Source: JASSUD01 sp031963225 | GTDB lineage: Bacteria > Pseudomonadota > Gammaproteobacteria > Burkholderiales > Burkholderiaceae | Reading direction: 5' to 3' | Length of the DNA: 64,000 nucleotides | NCBI GenBank assembly: GCA_031963225.1 | Contig: JASSUD010000002.1 | Location: 26,228 to 90,227 of the forward strand | Notes under the pieces: generated by a model | Told to the model about the DNA's origin: nothing | Databases searched by the model: none | The model's input: the letters and a program-made list of their open reading frames with translations, nothing else | Translations under genes and position numbers: made by a program | Shown here: piece after piece, positions 33,180-42,377 of the stretch | Position numbering within the stretch: the stretch's first letter is position 1 | Layout of the letters: each line of letters starts with the position of its first letter

Positions 33180-35204
33180 CTAGTGAGAAGGGGCCTGAGG
33201 AACAAAAAATTCAGGCGGCGGCGTAGAGCGGACTGCCACCGGATCAGAGGAACTAGACTTAAAGCGATCTACTAAATAATAATCTAGCAGTTTGCGCGCG
33301 ATGGGGGCAGCAGCCTGCGCACCCCATCCACCATTTTCTACAATCAATGCAAGTGCAATTTCGGGTACGGAATCGGCCCCTGTTTTTTTAGTTTGAACAG
33401 GTTTGCCATTGATCTTCGTTCCTGGCGGAATGCTTCCAAAAGCAATAACTAGCGCATGGTCACGACGATTTTCGGCAATAGCATGAGCTCGATATTTCCC
33501 ACCCCTTAATGAAAAGACCTGCGCTGTACCCGTTTTAGCGCCTACCGGATACATCGCTCCTTTAAAAGCCATTGCTCCTGTACCTGTTTGCACTACCCCC
33601 ACCATAGCCCGCTTTACAAAATCAATATGCGCTTGGCTGACGTCTAATTTAGCGCTTGCATGCGGAACCGTCAGACGCGTTTCATGCGTCAACGGGTGCT
33701 CTATTTTTTTCACTAAATGGGGTTTCATCACCACGCCATTATTTGCAAGCGTGGCCATAGCATGGGCTAATTGCAACATGGTAAAGGAGTTATAGCCTTG
33801 ACCAATTCCAATGCTGATCGTCTCGCCGTCATACCATCGTTGTGACTCTTGCGTGTGATACGCTTTTTTCTTCCATTCGGTAGAGGGTAAAACTCCGGCC
33901 ACCTCCCCCTTGATATCAATGCCCGTTATCTGACCAAAACCCCAAGGTTCCATAAAGCTGGCAATGGCATTCACGCCCATTTCATGCGCTAGCATGTAGT
34001 AATACGTATCGCAAGACACCACAATAGAGTGATACAAATCAACACGGCCATGCCCTGTGCGTACATCATCTCGAAAAACATGCTTGGCAACAGTGTAATA
34101 CCCTGGATCGACAAAGCTCCATTGCGGCGTGCGTCTATGGGAGGTCAGCGCTGCTAATGCCATAAATGGCTTGTAAGTAGACCCAGGCGGATACGCGCCA
34201 CGCAAAGGCCGATTCAGCAGTGGTTTATTAGGAGAGTTATTCAAGTTATCCCAAGCTTGCTGATCAATCCCATCTACAAATAAATTGGGATCAAAGCTCG
34301 GTGCAGACACAAAAGCGAGGACATCGCCCGTAGCAGGCTCAATAGCCACTAAAGCACCACGTTTTCCAGCAAAAGCCTTCTCTGCAATCTGCTGCAAATT
34401 AATATCGAGCGCCAGCATCAAATTATTACCGGGCGTAGGCTGCCTGCGTGAGAGAGAGCGCACAGGTCGCCCGCCTGCGGTTACTTCGACCTCTTCGAAA
34501 CCGGTTGCTCCATGGAGCTCCATTTCATAGCTCTGCTCGATCCCAATTTTTCCTATGTAATCGGTGCCTTTGTAGTTATTGGCCCGTAGACGTGGATCAT
34601 AGCGATCAGAAGCCCTTTCATTTTGTTGAGCAAGCTCTTTGATCTGCTCTTGATCTCGTGTGGAAATGCGGCCGATATACCCGATGACATGTGCAGCGCT
34701 TTCTCCTAGCGGGTATTGTCGAAACATGCGCGCGCGCACTGCAACACCCGGAAAACGAAAATTTTGGCTAGCAAAATGGGCAACTTCTTCGTCAGAAAGG
34801 CGAATACGAATGGGTAAACTCTCAAAATTTTTAGATTCTTCTAGAAATTTTTTAAAGCGGCGCAAATCTGCTGGTTCAATGCGTATGACTTCCCCAATCT
34901 GTGCAATGACGTCATCGAGCTTACCCTGGATTTTTGACGGGGTAATTTCCAGCGTATAGGCGAAATAATTGCGAGCGAGCACCACCCCATTACGGTCAGT
35001 AATCAATCCTCGGCTAGGTGTAATCGGCGCTACCGAGATCCGATTTTCATTGGCCTGCAACGCATATTGACGATAGTGCCATACCTGCAAATAGACAAAA
35101 CGGGCAATCAGCAGTGCAAAACAAATAAAAACGAACAGCCCCGCCGTGGTGACCCGAAGCCGGAAATCCCATAGCTGCTTCGCAGTATTTTTAAATTCGG
35201 TCAC
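33180..35204 (-). CDS. mrdA: Penicillin-binding protein 2 (elongasome transpeptidase)
   Basis: 674 residues. One N-terminal membrane helix (about 18-40) is followed by the PBP dimer domain (ITPSRGLITDRNGVVLARN) and the transpeptidase. The active-site S342-x-x-K345 lies in PPGSTYKPF, SCD in VSCDTYYYM and KTGT in GAKTGTAQV. It cross-links side-wall peptidoglycan with RodA, MreC and MreD. It is co-transcribed by position with mreCD upstream and rodA downstream. Confidence 0.97.
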   Translation of the reverse strand: MTEFKNTAKQLWDFRLRVTTAGLFVFICFALLIARFVYLQVWHYRQYALQANENRISVAPITPSRGLITDRNGVVLARNYFAYTLEITPSKIQGKLDDVIAQIGEVIRIEPADLRRFKKFLEESKNFESLPIRIRLSDEEVAHFASQNFRFPGVAVRARMFRQYPLGESAAHVIGYIGRISTRDQEQIKELAQQNERASDRYDPRLRANNYKGTDYIGKIGIEQSYEMELHGATGFEEVEVTAGGRPVRSLSRRQPTPGNNLMLALDINLQQIAEKAFAGKRGALVAIEPATGDVLAFVSAPSFDPNLFVDGIDQQAWDNLNNSPNKPLLNRPLRGAYPPGSTYKPFMALAALTSHRRTPQWSFVDPGYYTVAKHVFRDDVRTGHGRVDLYHSIVVSCDTYYYMLAHEMGVNAIASFMEPWGFGQITGIDIKGEVAGVLPSTEWKKKAYHTQESQRWYDGETISIGIGQGYNSFTMLQLAHAMATLANNGVVMKPHLVKKIEHPLTHETRLTVPHASAKLDVSQAHIDFVKRAMVGVVQTGTGAMAFKGAMYPVGAKTGTAQVFSLRGGKYRAHAIAENRRDHALVIAFGSIPPGTKINGKPVQTKKTGADSVPEIALALIVENGGWGAQAAAPIARKLLDYYLVDRFKSSSSDPVAVRSTPPPEFFVPQAPSH

Positions 35205-35273
35205 GCGGCTTAATCAAAATTAAAAAATGGAAAAAAAGCACGGCAGATATAAAAAAGAGGGCACCCCTTCTGA

Positions 35274-35798
35274 TTAGATAGGGCGCGTATCGTCTGGATC
35301 CGCCGCTCTTCTCTGTGGGGCTAGTAATATCCAGCTAGTAAATGGCCATAACAATGCCTCTACACAACCTGGAACAATATAAATCCACCCGGGGAATGGC
35401 GCACCCATCAGCAAGCGGATAATAAAAGGCACTATATGGGCCAACATCAAAAGCGGAAACACATGCAGCGCTTGCCCAACAATGCCAAAACACTGAATGC
35501 GGCGGTGAATGGCAATAGCGCCATACGATAAAAGCGTGTAAGCCAGCGCATGCTCACCCAATAAATTAGCGTGATGCACATCCATCATCAGTCCAAGGCC
35601 AAAGGCTATGCTCATCCCTACTCGACGCGGCTGATGAATATTCCAAAACAACAAAACCAACGCTACCCAATCAGGTAGCGCTAGCATGCGGCTCCAAGGA
35701 AGTAGATTTAAAAAAATTGCTACCGCCAGACTCAGTGCAATAAACCATGGGTTCGCAGGCAATAAAATATATTGCGGATCATTTTTTGGGTTGATCAC
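35274..35798 (-). CDS. mreD: Rod shape-determining protein MreD
   Basis: 174 residues with about five membrane helices. The motifs RMLALPDWVALVLLFWNIH, RVGMSIAFGLGLMMDVHHAN and GEHALAYTLLSYGAIAIHRR match MreD. Its start overlaps the mreC stop by four bases, so translation is coupled. Confidence 0.95.
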   Translation of the reverse strand: MINPKNDPQYILLPANPWFIALSLAVAIFLNLLPWSRMLALPDWVALVLLFWNIHQPRRVGMSIAFGLGLMMDVHHANLLGEHALAYTLLSYGAIAIHRRIQCFGIVGQALHVFPLLMLAHIVPFIIRLLMGAPFPGWIYIVPGCVEALLWPFTSWILLAPQRRAADPDDTRPI

Positions 35799-36727
35799 GG
35801 CCGCGCCCCCTGAGTGGTGGTAATAGGAGGTAGCGCAGAAGCAGGCGCGGCAGAAGGAGAGGGGTTGCTATCTGTGTGCGGAGGCGGTGCCAACGGTTTT
35901 TTATAATCCAATATCAATACTTGACGCGGGCCACGCGTTAAGGCTGTAGGCATACAAAATACTTGCGCAAATTCAACACCTGTTTGGCGCAACACTCTCG
36001 TAATTTTTGCAGCTGGAATTCCAGCGGGAAACACTCCATCTAGTCCACTGGTAACCAGCTCGTCTCCTGGCTGAACATCGGCAGTAGCAGGCACAAAGCG
36101 CAAAACGAGGCCCTCGCCATGCATATTACCGGATATTAAACCACGTAAGCCCGTGCGTATTAACTGCACAGGCACAGACTGATCGTTATCGGTAATGAGT
36201 GTCACTTCAGATTGCAGCGGATAGACACGCGTAACTTGGCCCAGCACCCCTTCATCATCTATTACGGGGGAACCAATCTGTACGCCATCGCGCTCACCAT
36301 GATCCACAATTACTTTTTGAATAAAGGGATCCCGTGCTTCATAGCGTACTTCGGCGACCACAGCGCCTGCTGCTGCACGTGGCAAAAGATGCAATAAAGC
36401 ACGCAAATGGACATTTTCTATTTGTAGCTGCTCTGCTTGCAGCGCTTCTAGCGCCAATTTGAGATTACTGGTCTTCAGAATTTCATTTTCGGTTTGCAAG
36501 GATCGCGTAGTGGTGAAGAAGCCCGTGAGATTCAAAACCATATCGCGAGGCCAAAGTGCAGCCTGCTGCAACGGGTAAATAACAATACCAATTGCTTGGT
36601 GCAAGGTCTCTGATAAGCGAAAACGGGCATCAGAAACTAGAAGCCCACACGCCAATGCCACACATATGAGCAAGCGTACAAAGGCCGAGGGACCTTGCCT
36701 AAAGAGATGCGGCGGACTGTGTTCCAT
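35795..36727 (-). CDS. mreC: Rod shape-determining protein MreC
   Basis: 310 residues. A single membrane helix (about 18-38) is followed by a coiled coil (TTRSLQTENEILKTSNLKLA) and the two beta-barrel periplasmic domain (ARDPFIQKVIVDHGERDGVQ, then GSPVIDDEGVLGQV). A Pro/Ala/Ser-rich C-terminal tail of about 35 residues is unordered. It links MreB to PBP2 in the elongasome. A 100-bp hairpin separates it from mreB. Confidence 0.95.
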   Translation of the reverse strand: MEHSPPHLFRQGPSAFVRLLICVALACGLLVSDARFRLSETLHQAIGIVIYPLQQAALWPRDMVLNLTGFFTTTRSLQTENEILKTSNLKLALEALQAEQLQIENVHLRALLHLLPRAAAGAVVAEVRYEARDPFIQKVIVDHGERDGVQIGSPVIDDEGVLGQVTRVYPLQSEVTLITDNDQSVPVQLIRTGLRGLISGNMHGEGLVLRFVPATADVQPGDELVTSGLDGVFPAGIPAAKITRVLRQTGVEFAQVFCMPTALTRGPRQVLILDYKKPLAPPPHTDSNPSPSAAPASALPPITTTQGARP

Positions 36728-36798
36728 GGAAGAGCGCCAAAATAAGCACCAAAAATAAGATAAGCAAAGAGCCCTAGCTGCGCAAATATGCGCTCATT

Positions 36799-36898
36799 AG
36801 ACCTCTTTCGGAGCCCCGTAGCGGCGTCATTCCGACGAAGACAGTACCATTGTACGGCAAGGAGGAATGATGCCGCTACGGGGCTCCGAAAGAGGTCT
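36799..36898. repeat. 100-bp hairpin element between mreC and mreB
   Basis: Near-perfect arms of 35 bp (agacctctttcggagccccg... 36799-36833, and 36864-36898) enclose a 30-base loop. It is the only copy in this window and unlike the other repeat families. It could form a strong RNA hairpin that lowers mreCD expression relative to mreB. Confidence 0.85.
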
Positions 36899-36901
36899 AT
36901 T

Positions 36902-37945
36902 TTATTCGTAGGAGAAAAGACTACCTAATTTATCCATGCGCTCTAGTGCCATCCCACATCCTCTCACCACACAGGTCAGAGGATCTTCAGCTATTAAAAC
37001 AGGCAAGCCCGTTTCTTCTGCTAAAAGACGATCGAGATCATTGAGCAGTGCGCCACCGCCCGTGAGCATTAAGCCACGCTCGGCAATATCCGCACCTAGC
37101 TCAGGAGGAATTTGCTCAAGAGCGATTTTGACAGCAGATACAATCTGATTCAATGGGTCAGTCAATGCTTCGAGGATTTCATTTCCGGAGATGGTAAAGC
37201 TACGCGGAATACCTTCGGATAGATTACGCCCCTTCACTTCCATTTCTTTCATTTCGGTCGCGGGGAAAGCATAACCGATCTCTTTTTTAATCGCTTCAGC
37301 AGTTTGCTCACCGATAAGCATGCCATAGTTTCGGCGAATGTAATTGACGATCGCCTCATCAAATTTGTCACCACCTACACGCACAGCACCTTTGTAAACG
37401 ATACCCCCTAAGGAAATAACGCCCACTTCAGTAGTACCACCACCGATATCTACCACCATCGATCCAGTTGCATCAGAAACCGGCAAGCCTGCACCGATAG
37501 CCGCTGCCATCGGCTCTTCAATTAAATAGACTTGGGAAGCGCCCGCTCCGTGCGCGGCTTCTTTAATAGCACGGCGCTCGACTTGAGTAGATCCACAAGG
37601 CACACAGATAATGATGCGAGGAGAGGGAGAAAAGATATGCGATTCATGTGCCATTTTGATGAACTGCTTGATCATCTGCTCGGTAACGGTAAAGTCAGCA
37701 ATCACCCCATCTTTCATTGGGCGAATAGCTTCGATATTACCCGGCACCTTACCTAGCATCTGCTTCGCTTTTTTACCTACTGCCTGAATAGTTTTTTTGC
37801 CATTTGGCCCCCCTTCTTGGCGGATCGCCACCACAGAAGGCTCATCCAGAACAATACCCTTGCCACGCCGGTAAATCAGGGTATTCGCGGTACCAAGGTC
37901 AATAGCCAAGTCATCAGAAAAAAAGCTGCGCAAAAAGCCGAACAT
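36902..37945 (-). CDS. mreB: Rod shape-determining actin homologue MreB
   Basis: 347 residues from the ATG at 37945 (MFGFLRSFFSDDLAIDLGTA). It forms membrane-associated filaments that guide side-wall synthesis. The amphipathic N-terminus, phosphate-1 motif DLGTANTLIY, VDIGGGTTEVGVISLGG and GADIAERGLMLTGGGALL are all present. It is the first gene of the mreBCD-mrdA-rodA cluster. The stop is directly beside a long hairpin repeat. Confidence 0.98.
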   Translation of the reverse strand: MFGFLRSFFSDDLAIDLGTANTLIYRRGKGIVLDEPSVVAIRQEGGPNGKKTIQAVGKKAKQMLGKVPGNIEAIRPMKDGVIADFTVTEQMIKQFIKMAHESHIFSPSPRIIICVPCGSTQVERRAIKEAAHGAGASQVYLIEEPMAAAIGAGLPVSDATGSMVVDIGGGTTEVGVISLGGIVYKGAVRVGGDKFDEAIVNYIRRNYGMLIGEQTAEAIKKEIGYAFPATEMKEMEVKGRNLSEGIPRSFTISGNEILEALTDPLNQIVSAVKIALEQIPPELGADIAERGLMLTGGGALLNDLDRLLAEETGLPVLIAEDPLTCVVRGCGMALERMDKLGSLFSYE

Positions 37946-38449
37946 TGTGGGTCCTGTTATGCTCGCGGCTGTTTTCAATCACCCAAAATAGGTAAAAAAA
38001 CAGCCAAAAATAAAAGCTTGGCTTGCACACTGTGCATCTGTGTATCTAAGACCAAGCCTAGTGAAAAGAGGGAAAATATAAAACTAACAAAAAAACATAC
38101 AGCGCACCACATTCGCAGCATAAAGCACAGCAAACCAAATTGCCTCATGCACTATTAAAAAATAAAAACGACGGTAGAATCGCTGAATCTAATAAAGAGT
38201 GCAATCATACCTTATAATTTTTAAGGTCCTGCTGGGAAAATTGCGTTTTTAGTTTGTTTTCAGAATGCTTGAATCCATTAAAGCAGGTTCAATGGACCTT
38301 CTAAAGGCCTATTCAGGTGTATTTTTCCGCATGTACCATACGTAACCAAGCCTCTTTTATCTGGTTTTTTGCCTCTTTTTTCATCAGTAGCGGTTTGAGA
38401 ACGACCTCAAAAACACGTTCTCAGAAGCCGCTGCTCTTTGGCCTGTCAT
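37946..38449. other. Divergent intergenic region mreB / gatC
   Basis: About 500 bases, AT-rich, with no protein-like frame. A consensus -10 TATAAT sits at 38213-38218 (plus) without a good -35. A hairpin at 38391-38432 (agcgg...tgagaacg / cgttctca...ccgct) lies directly before gatC and may act in its leader. Confidence 0.5.
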
Positions 38450-38767
38450 ATGTCTTTGTCTCTATCTGATATACATCATATTTCTGAGCTCGCACAAATC
38501 GAGTTGTCTGAAACGGAAGCACCTGTCATGCTCGAGCATCTGAATCGTTTGTTTGGGCTGATTGAAAAAATACAAATCATCGACACAGATACTATTGCTC
38601 CGCTTGCGCATCCGCTAGAACTCGTGCAATTAGCACATAACCAGAGCGCACTCGCTTTGCCTCTTCGCACAGATACGGTCACAGAAAAAGTAGATCGAGA
38701 TAGCTATCAAGCGCTATCACCTTCTGCTGAAAATGGACTGTATCTCGTCCCCAAAGTGTTGGAATAG
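38450..38767 (+). CDS. gatC: Asp-tRNA(Asn)/Glu-tRNA(Gln) amidotransferase subunit C
   Basis: 105 residues from the ATG at 38450 (MSLSLSDIHHISELAQIELS). GatC stabilises the GatA-GatB interface. The C-terminal PSAENGLYLVPKVLE is typical. Together with gatA and gatB it converts misacylated Glu-tRNA(Gln), and possibly Asp-tRNA(Asn), by transamidation. The gap to gatA is 221 bp, wider than usual. Confidence 0.93.
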   Translation: MSLSLSDIHHISELAQIELSETEAPVMLEHLNRLFGLIEKIQIIDTDTIAPLAHPLELVQLAHNQSALALPLRTDTVTEKVDRDSYQALSPSAENGLYLVPKVLE

Positions 38768-38988
38768 TCTGATCTACGCGTAGCCAAAAACACTGAGCGC
38801 TCTGTTTGTTTTACCTTTGAGCTGCGTTGTCGCATCTCTAGGGCACGCCCTATGTTCTTTTATGAGGGACTGCCGCATAGGCATGTCTTCCAATTATCGA
38901 AGGCGCATGTTAGGTTCAGCCGCTAACCGGACCTACCGCGCCTGCTTTTTCATTTCGTATTTTTTGCTTTTTTCGCCCCACTCTTCCC

Positions 38989-40497
38989 ATGCACTCAAAA
39001 CAGCTTACCGAACTGCGCGCTGCGCTCGATGCAGGTGTTTTTTCCGCGACTGAATTAGCGCACCATTTCCTGGCGCGCATCCAATCAGCAAGCTCACTCA
39101 ACGCCTTTTTGGATGTGAATCCCGAGCCGACTCTAGAAGCAGCCGCAAAAGCGGATAAATCTATAGCGCAAGGCACACAAGGCCCTCTCACAGGTATTCC
39201 AATCGCCCATAAAGATATCTTTGTGACACGCGACTGGCGCACAACCGCCGCCTCTAAGATGCTGGAACATTACCGCAGCCCCTTTGATGCAACTGCTGTC
39301 ACGCGGTTAGCTGACGCAGGAATGGTGTGCTTAGGCAAAACCAATTTGGATGAGTTTGCCATGGGATCTTCCAATGAAGATTCTTTTTTTGGCCCGGTTC
39401 TCAACCCTTGGGATTGCAAAGCCGTGCCAGGAGGCTCCTCAGGAGGCTCTGCTGCTGCGGTAGCCGCAGGCTTAGCGCCAGCTGCCACGGGCACGGACAC
39501 GGGAGGCTCTATTCGCCAACCGGCAGCCTTAACAGGCATTACGGGCTTAAAACCTAGCTATGGGCGTATTTCGCGCTACGGCATGATTGCATTTGCCTCC
39601 TCGCTCGATCAGGCCGGGCCTATGGCACGTTCTGCTGAAGATTGTGCATTGCTGTTAGGCGCGCTTGCAGGACACGACGAACACGATTCCACCACGCTGG
39701 CCCTGCCCACAGAAGATTTCACCCGTTATTTGAATTGCACATGGCAAGGCGTTACTCGTACTCCCAAACCCTATGCAGCCCTCTCCGATAAACCTCTCGC
39801 AGGCCTACGTATCGGCTTGCCTAAGGAATATTTTAGTGACGGACTCCATGCACAGGTGGGTGTAACCGTTCACCATGCTCTGAAAATGTACGAGTCCCTA
39901 GGTGCTACGCTGATCGATCTCTCTTTACCCAACACAGCACTTTCTATCCCGGTGTATTACGTCATTGCCCCCGCAGAAGCCTCTTCAAACTTGGCTCGCT
40001 TTGACGGGGTACGGTACGGCTATCGCGCAGAAAATTATTGCGATTTATCCGATATGTATAAAAAAACCAGAGCCGAAGGCTTTGGGCCGGAAGTAAAGCG
40101 CCGCCTCCTCACAGGCACCTATGTACTCTCTCAAGGGTATTACGATGCGTACTATGTACAGGCACAAAAAATCCGCCGAATTATTGCCTTAGATTTTGAA
40201 CATGCGTTTACACAATGCGATGTATTGATGGGTCCGACTGCGCCGAATGTCGCATGGAATCTAGGCGAAAAAGAGCGTGATCCCGTTCATATGTATCTAG
40301 CGGATATTTACACGCTCTCAGCTAGCCTTGCAGGTTTGCCAGGCATGAGCATCCCCTGTGGCTTTGGTGAACACGGCAGACCTTTAGGATTACAACTTAT
40401 TGGCCCGCATTTAAGTGAAGCGCGTTTATTACAAATTGCACATGCCTTCCAACGCGAAACAGACTGGCATACCAAATTGCCCGCCCAATTTGCCTAA
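38989..40497 (+). CDS. gatA: Amidotransferase subunit GatA
   Basis: 502 residues. This amidase-signature subunit releases ammonia from glutamine or asparagine. The Ser-cisSer-Lys triad is K75 (IAHKDIFVT), S150 (PGGSSGGSAAA) and S174 (DTGGSIRQPAA), with the same spacing as characterised GatA. The stop codon directly abuts a truncated hairpin repeat (40497-40566) that separates it from gatB. Confidence 0.97.
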   Translation: MHSKQLTELRAALDAGVFSATELAHHFLARIQSASSLNAFLDVNPEPTLEAAAKADKSIAQGTQGPLTGIPIAHKDIFVTRDWRTTAASKMLEHYRSPFDATAVTRLADAGMVCLGKTNLDEFAMGSSNEDSFFGPVLNPWDCKAVPGGSSGGSAAAVAAGLAPAATGTDTGGSIRQPAALTGITGLKPSYGRISRYGMIAFASSLDQAGPMARSAEDCALLLGALAGHDEHDSTTLALPTEDFTRYLNCTWQGVTRTPKPYAALSDKPLAGLRIGLPKEYFSDGLHAQVGVTVHHALKMYESLGATLIDLSLPNTALSIPVYYVIAPAEASSNLARFDGVRYGYRAENYCDLSDMYKKTRAEGFGPEVKRRLLTGTYVLSQGYYDAYYVQAQKIRRIIALDFEHAFTQCDVLMGPTAPNVAWNLGEKERDPVHMYLADIYTLSASLAGLPGMSIPCGFGEHGRPLGLQLIGPHLSEARLLQIAHAFQRETDWHTKLPAQFA

Positions 40498-40566
40498 GAA
40501 TCTGTTTAGAGTCTCCCAAAAGGGCCCATCTTCAGGGTCGTGCGGTGCTCAGGTTCTAAAAACAGG
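40497..40566. repeat. Truncated hairpin element, copy C
   Basis: Contains tctcccaaaagggcccatct and gtcgtgcggtgc as in the 5504-5645 element, then jumps to aggttct; the central palindrome is missing. It is an internal-deletion derivative in the gatA-gatB gap. Confidence 0.7.
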
Positions 40567-40606
40567 CTGTACAAACCAGAATAAAATTATTGCTTACGGA
40601 ATTGAA

Positions 40607-42145
40607 ATGGATTGGGAAATAGTTATCGGCTTAGAGACGCATGCACAGCTCTCTACAGCTTCAAAAATTTTTTCAGGCGCTTCCACACGCTTTGGGGCAG
40701 AGCCTAATACACAGGCTTGCCATATAGATCTGGCACTTCCCGGCGTTTTACCGTTGATGAATCGTCAAGCAGTGAAATATGCGATCCGTTTTGGCCTAGC
40801 AGTGGGCGCTACGATTGCACCCCGCAGTATTTTTGCCCGTAAAAATTATTTCTACCCTGATCTGCCAAAAAGCTATCAAATCAGTCAGTACGAACACCCG
40901 GTTGTCATAGGCGGCACCATCACCATTCCTGCTATAGCGCCCGCGTCTGGCACTGAGCAATCTGCCAAAGACTCAATGCCGACGACCATCCATCTGACAC
41001 GAGCGCATCTTGAAGAAGATGCGGGGAAATCTCTGCATAGTAATTTTCCTGGATTAACAGGTATTGATTTGAATCGCGCTGGCACGCCTTTACTGGAGAT
41101 CGTCACCGAGCCGGATATGCGCAGTGCAGCGCAAGCGGTAGCCTATGCCAAAACGCTACACGCACTGGTCATGTGGCTGGGCATTTGTGATGGAAATATG
41201 CAAGAAGGCTCTTTTCGGTGCGATGCAAATATCTCTGTACGCCGCAAAGGACAAGAAAAGCTCGGCACCCGCGTGGAAATCAAAAACCTTAATTCTTTTC
41301 GATTTTTAGAAGAGGCCATTGAGTATGAAGCGCAACGCCAGATCCGTGTGATTGAAGCGGGAGGGCAAGTACAACAAGAAACGCGCCTCTATGACCCCAG
41401 CCGCCATGAAACACAGGTCATGCGCAGCAAAGAAGATGCGCATGATTACCGCTACTTCCCCGATCCTGATTTATTGCCTCTGTCCATAGATGCGGCATGG
41501 ATTGAGGAAGAGCGCAATGCGCTGCCTGAGCTTCCTGATTCCGTGCGTGCACGTTTTATACAAGCTTACGGATTATCCGATGCCGATGCTGCACTCTTAA
41601 CCTCTTCTGCTGGACTCTCAAAATACTATCAAGCCGTCGTTACGCAATTAGGGGCCGAGCACGCCCAAGTTGTTGCACGCTGGGTCATGGGTGAAGTGAG
41701 CGCACAGCTCAATCGCCATGCGCAAAGCATAGAATCGGGTGCGGTATCGCCCATGCAGCTCGCTAAACTAATCGCTTATCAATTAGAAGGGCGTATTTCA
41801 AATAAAACGGCAAAAGAAGTGTTGCAGCAGATGTGGGAAGCCGCTTCTTTGCATCTTGAAAACCCTGCTCACCCAAGTCACGCCGACGATGCTGCAGGCC
41901 AACTGATTACCGAGCAAAACTTGGCGCAAGTTACCTCAGGTGCGGATTTTGAAGCACAAATAGAAGCAGTGTTAGCAGCCAACCCTAAGCTTATTGAAGA
42001 ATTTTGTGCGGGCAAAGATAAAGCGTTTAATGCTCTGGTGGGCCAACTTATGAAAGCGACTCAAGGCAAAGCAAACCCCCAGGAGGCAAACCGTTTATTG
42101 AAAGAGAAACTGACTTCGTATAAAGAAAGTAAGGGTTCTCATTAA
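40607..42145 (+). CDS. gatB: Amidotransferase subunit GatB
   Basis: 512 residues from the ATG at 40607 (MDWEIVIGLETHAQLSTASK); the upstream frame is the repeat and gatA end. GatB phosphorylates the Glu/Asp on tRNA and transfers ammonia. The conserved KNYFYPDLPKSYQISQYE, LTRAHLEEDAGK, EVKNLNS-type motif (VEIKNLNSFRF) and YRYFPDPDL are present. The YqeY-like tail domain is complete. Confidence 0.97.
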   Translation: MDWEIVIGLETHAQLSTASKIFSGASTRFGAEPNTQACHIDLALPGVLPLMNRQAVKYAIRFGLAVGATIAPRSIFARKNYFYPDLPKSYQISQYEHPVVIGGTITIPAIAPASGTEQSAKDSMPTTIHLTRAHLEEDAGKSLHSNFPGLTGIDLNRAGTPLLEIVTEPDMRSAAQAVAYAKTLHALVMWLGICDGNMQEGSFRCDANISVRRKGQEKLGTRVEIKNLNSFRFLEEAIEYEAQRQIRVIEAGGQVQQETRLYDPSRHETQVMRSKEDAHDYRYFPDPDLLPLSIDAAWIEEERNALPELPDSVRARFIQAYGLSDADAALLTSSAGLSKYYQAVVTQLGAEHAQVVARWVMGEVSAQLNRHAQSIESGAVSPMQLAKLIAYQLEGRISNKTAKEVLQQMWEAASLHLENPAHPSHADDAAGQLITEQNLAQVTSGADFEAQIEAVLAANPKLIEEFCAGKDKAFNALVGQLMKATQGKANPQEANRLLKEKLTSYKESKGSH

Positions 42146-42150
42146 CAACT

Positions 42151-42346
42151 GGTGTTACGCAGGTATTCAAGAAGACAGTGGTATGCATGTTGGGGTTCGT
42201 ACCTCACCACCAACCTACCGTTCTTTGCATTTCTTGTGGTTGGTAGAGTTTGATAGAACCCTTTTACATCGGCGTCTCGGTAGGTTGGTGGTGACGAAGG
42301 AACCCCAACATGCAAGCCATAGTCTTCTTGAATACCTGCGTAACAC
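42151..42346. repeat. Long inverted repeat built from two REPs (BIME type I)
   Basis: REPs at 42179-42219 (reverse) and 42279-42313 (forward) are flanked by matching arms ggtgttacgcaggtattcaa (42151-42170) and ttgaatacctgcgtaacacc (42327-42346). The whole unit can fold into one hairpin of about 195 nt. The spacer ttctttgcatttcttgtgg recurs at 44523 and 47069. Confidence 0.85.
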
Positions 42347-42377
42347 CCACTAATACATCTGCTTTATTGGATATGTA

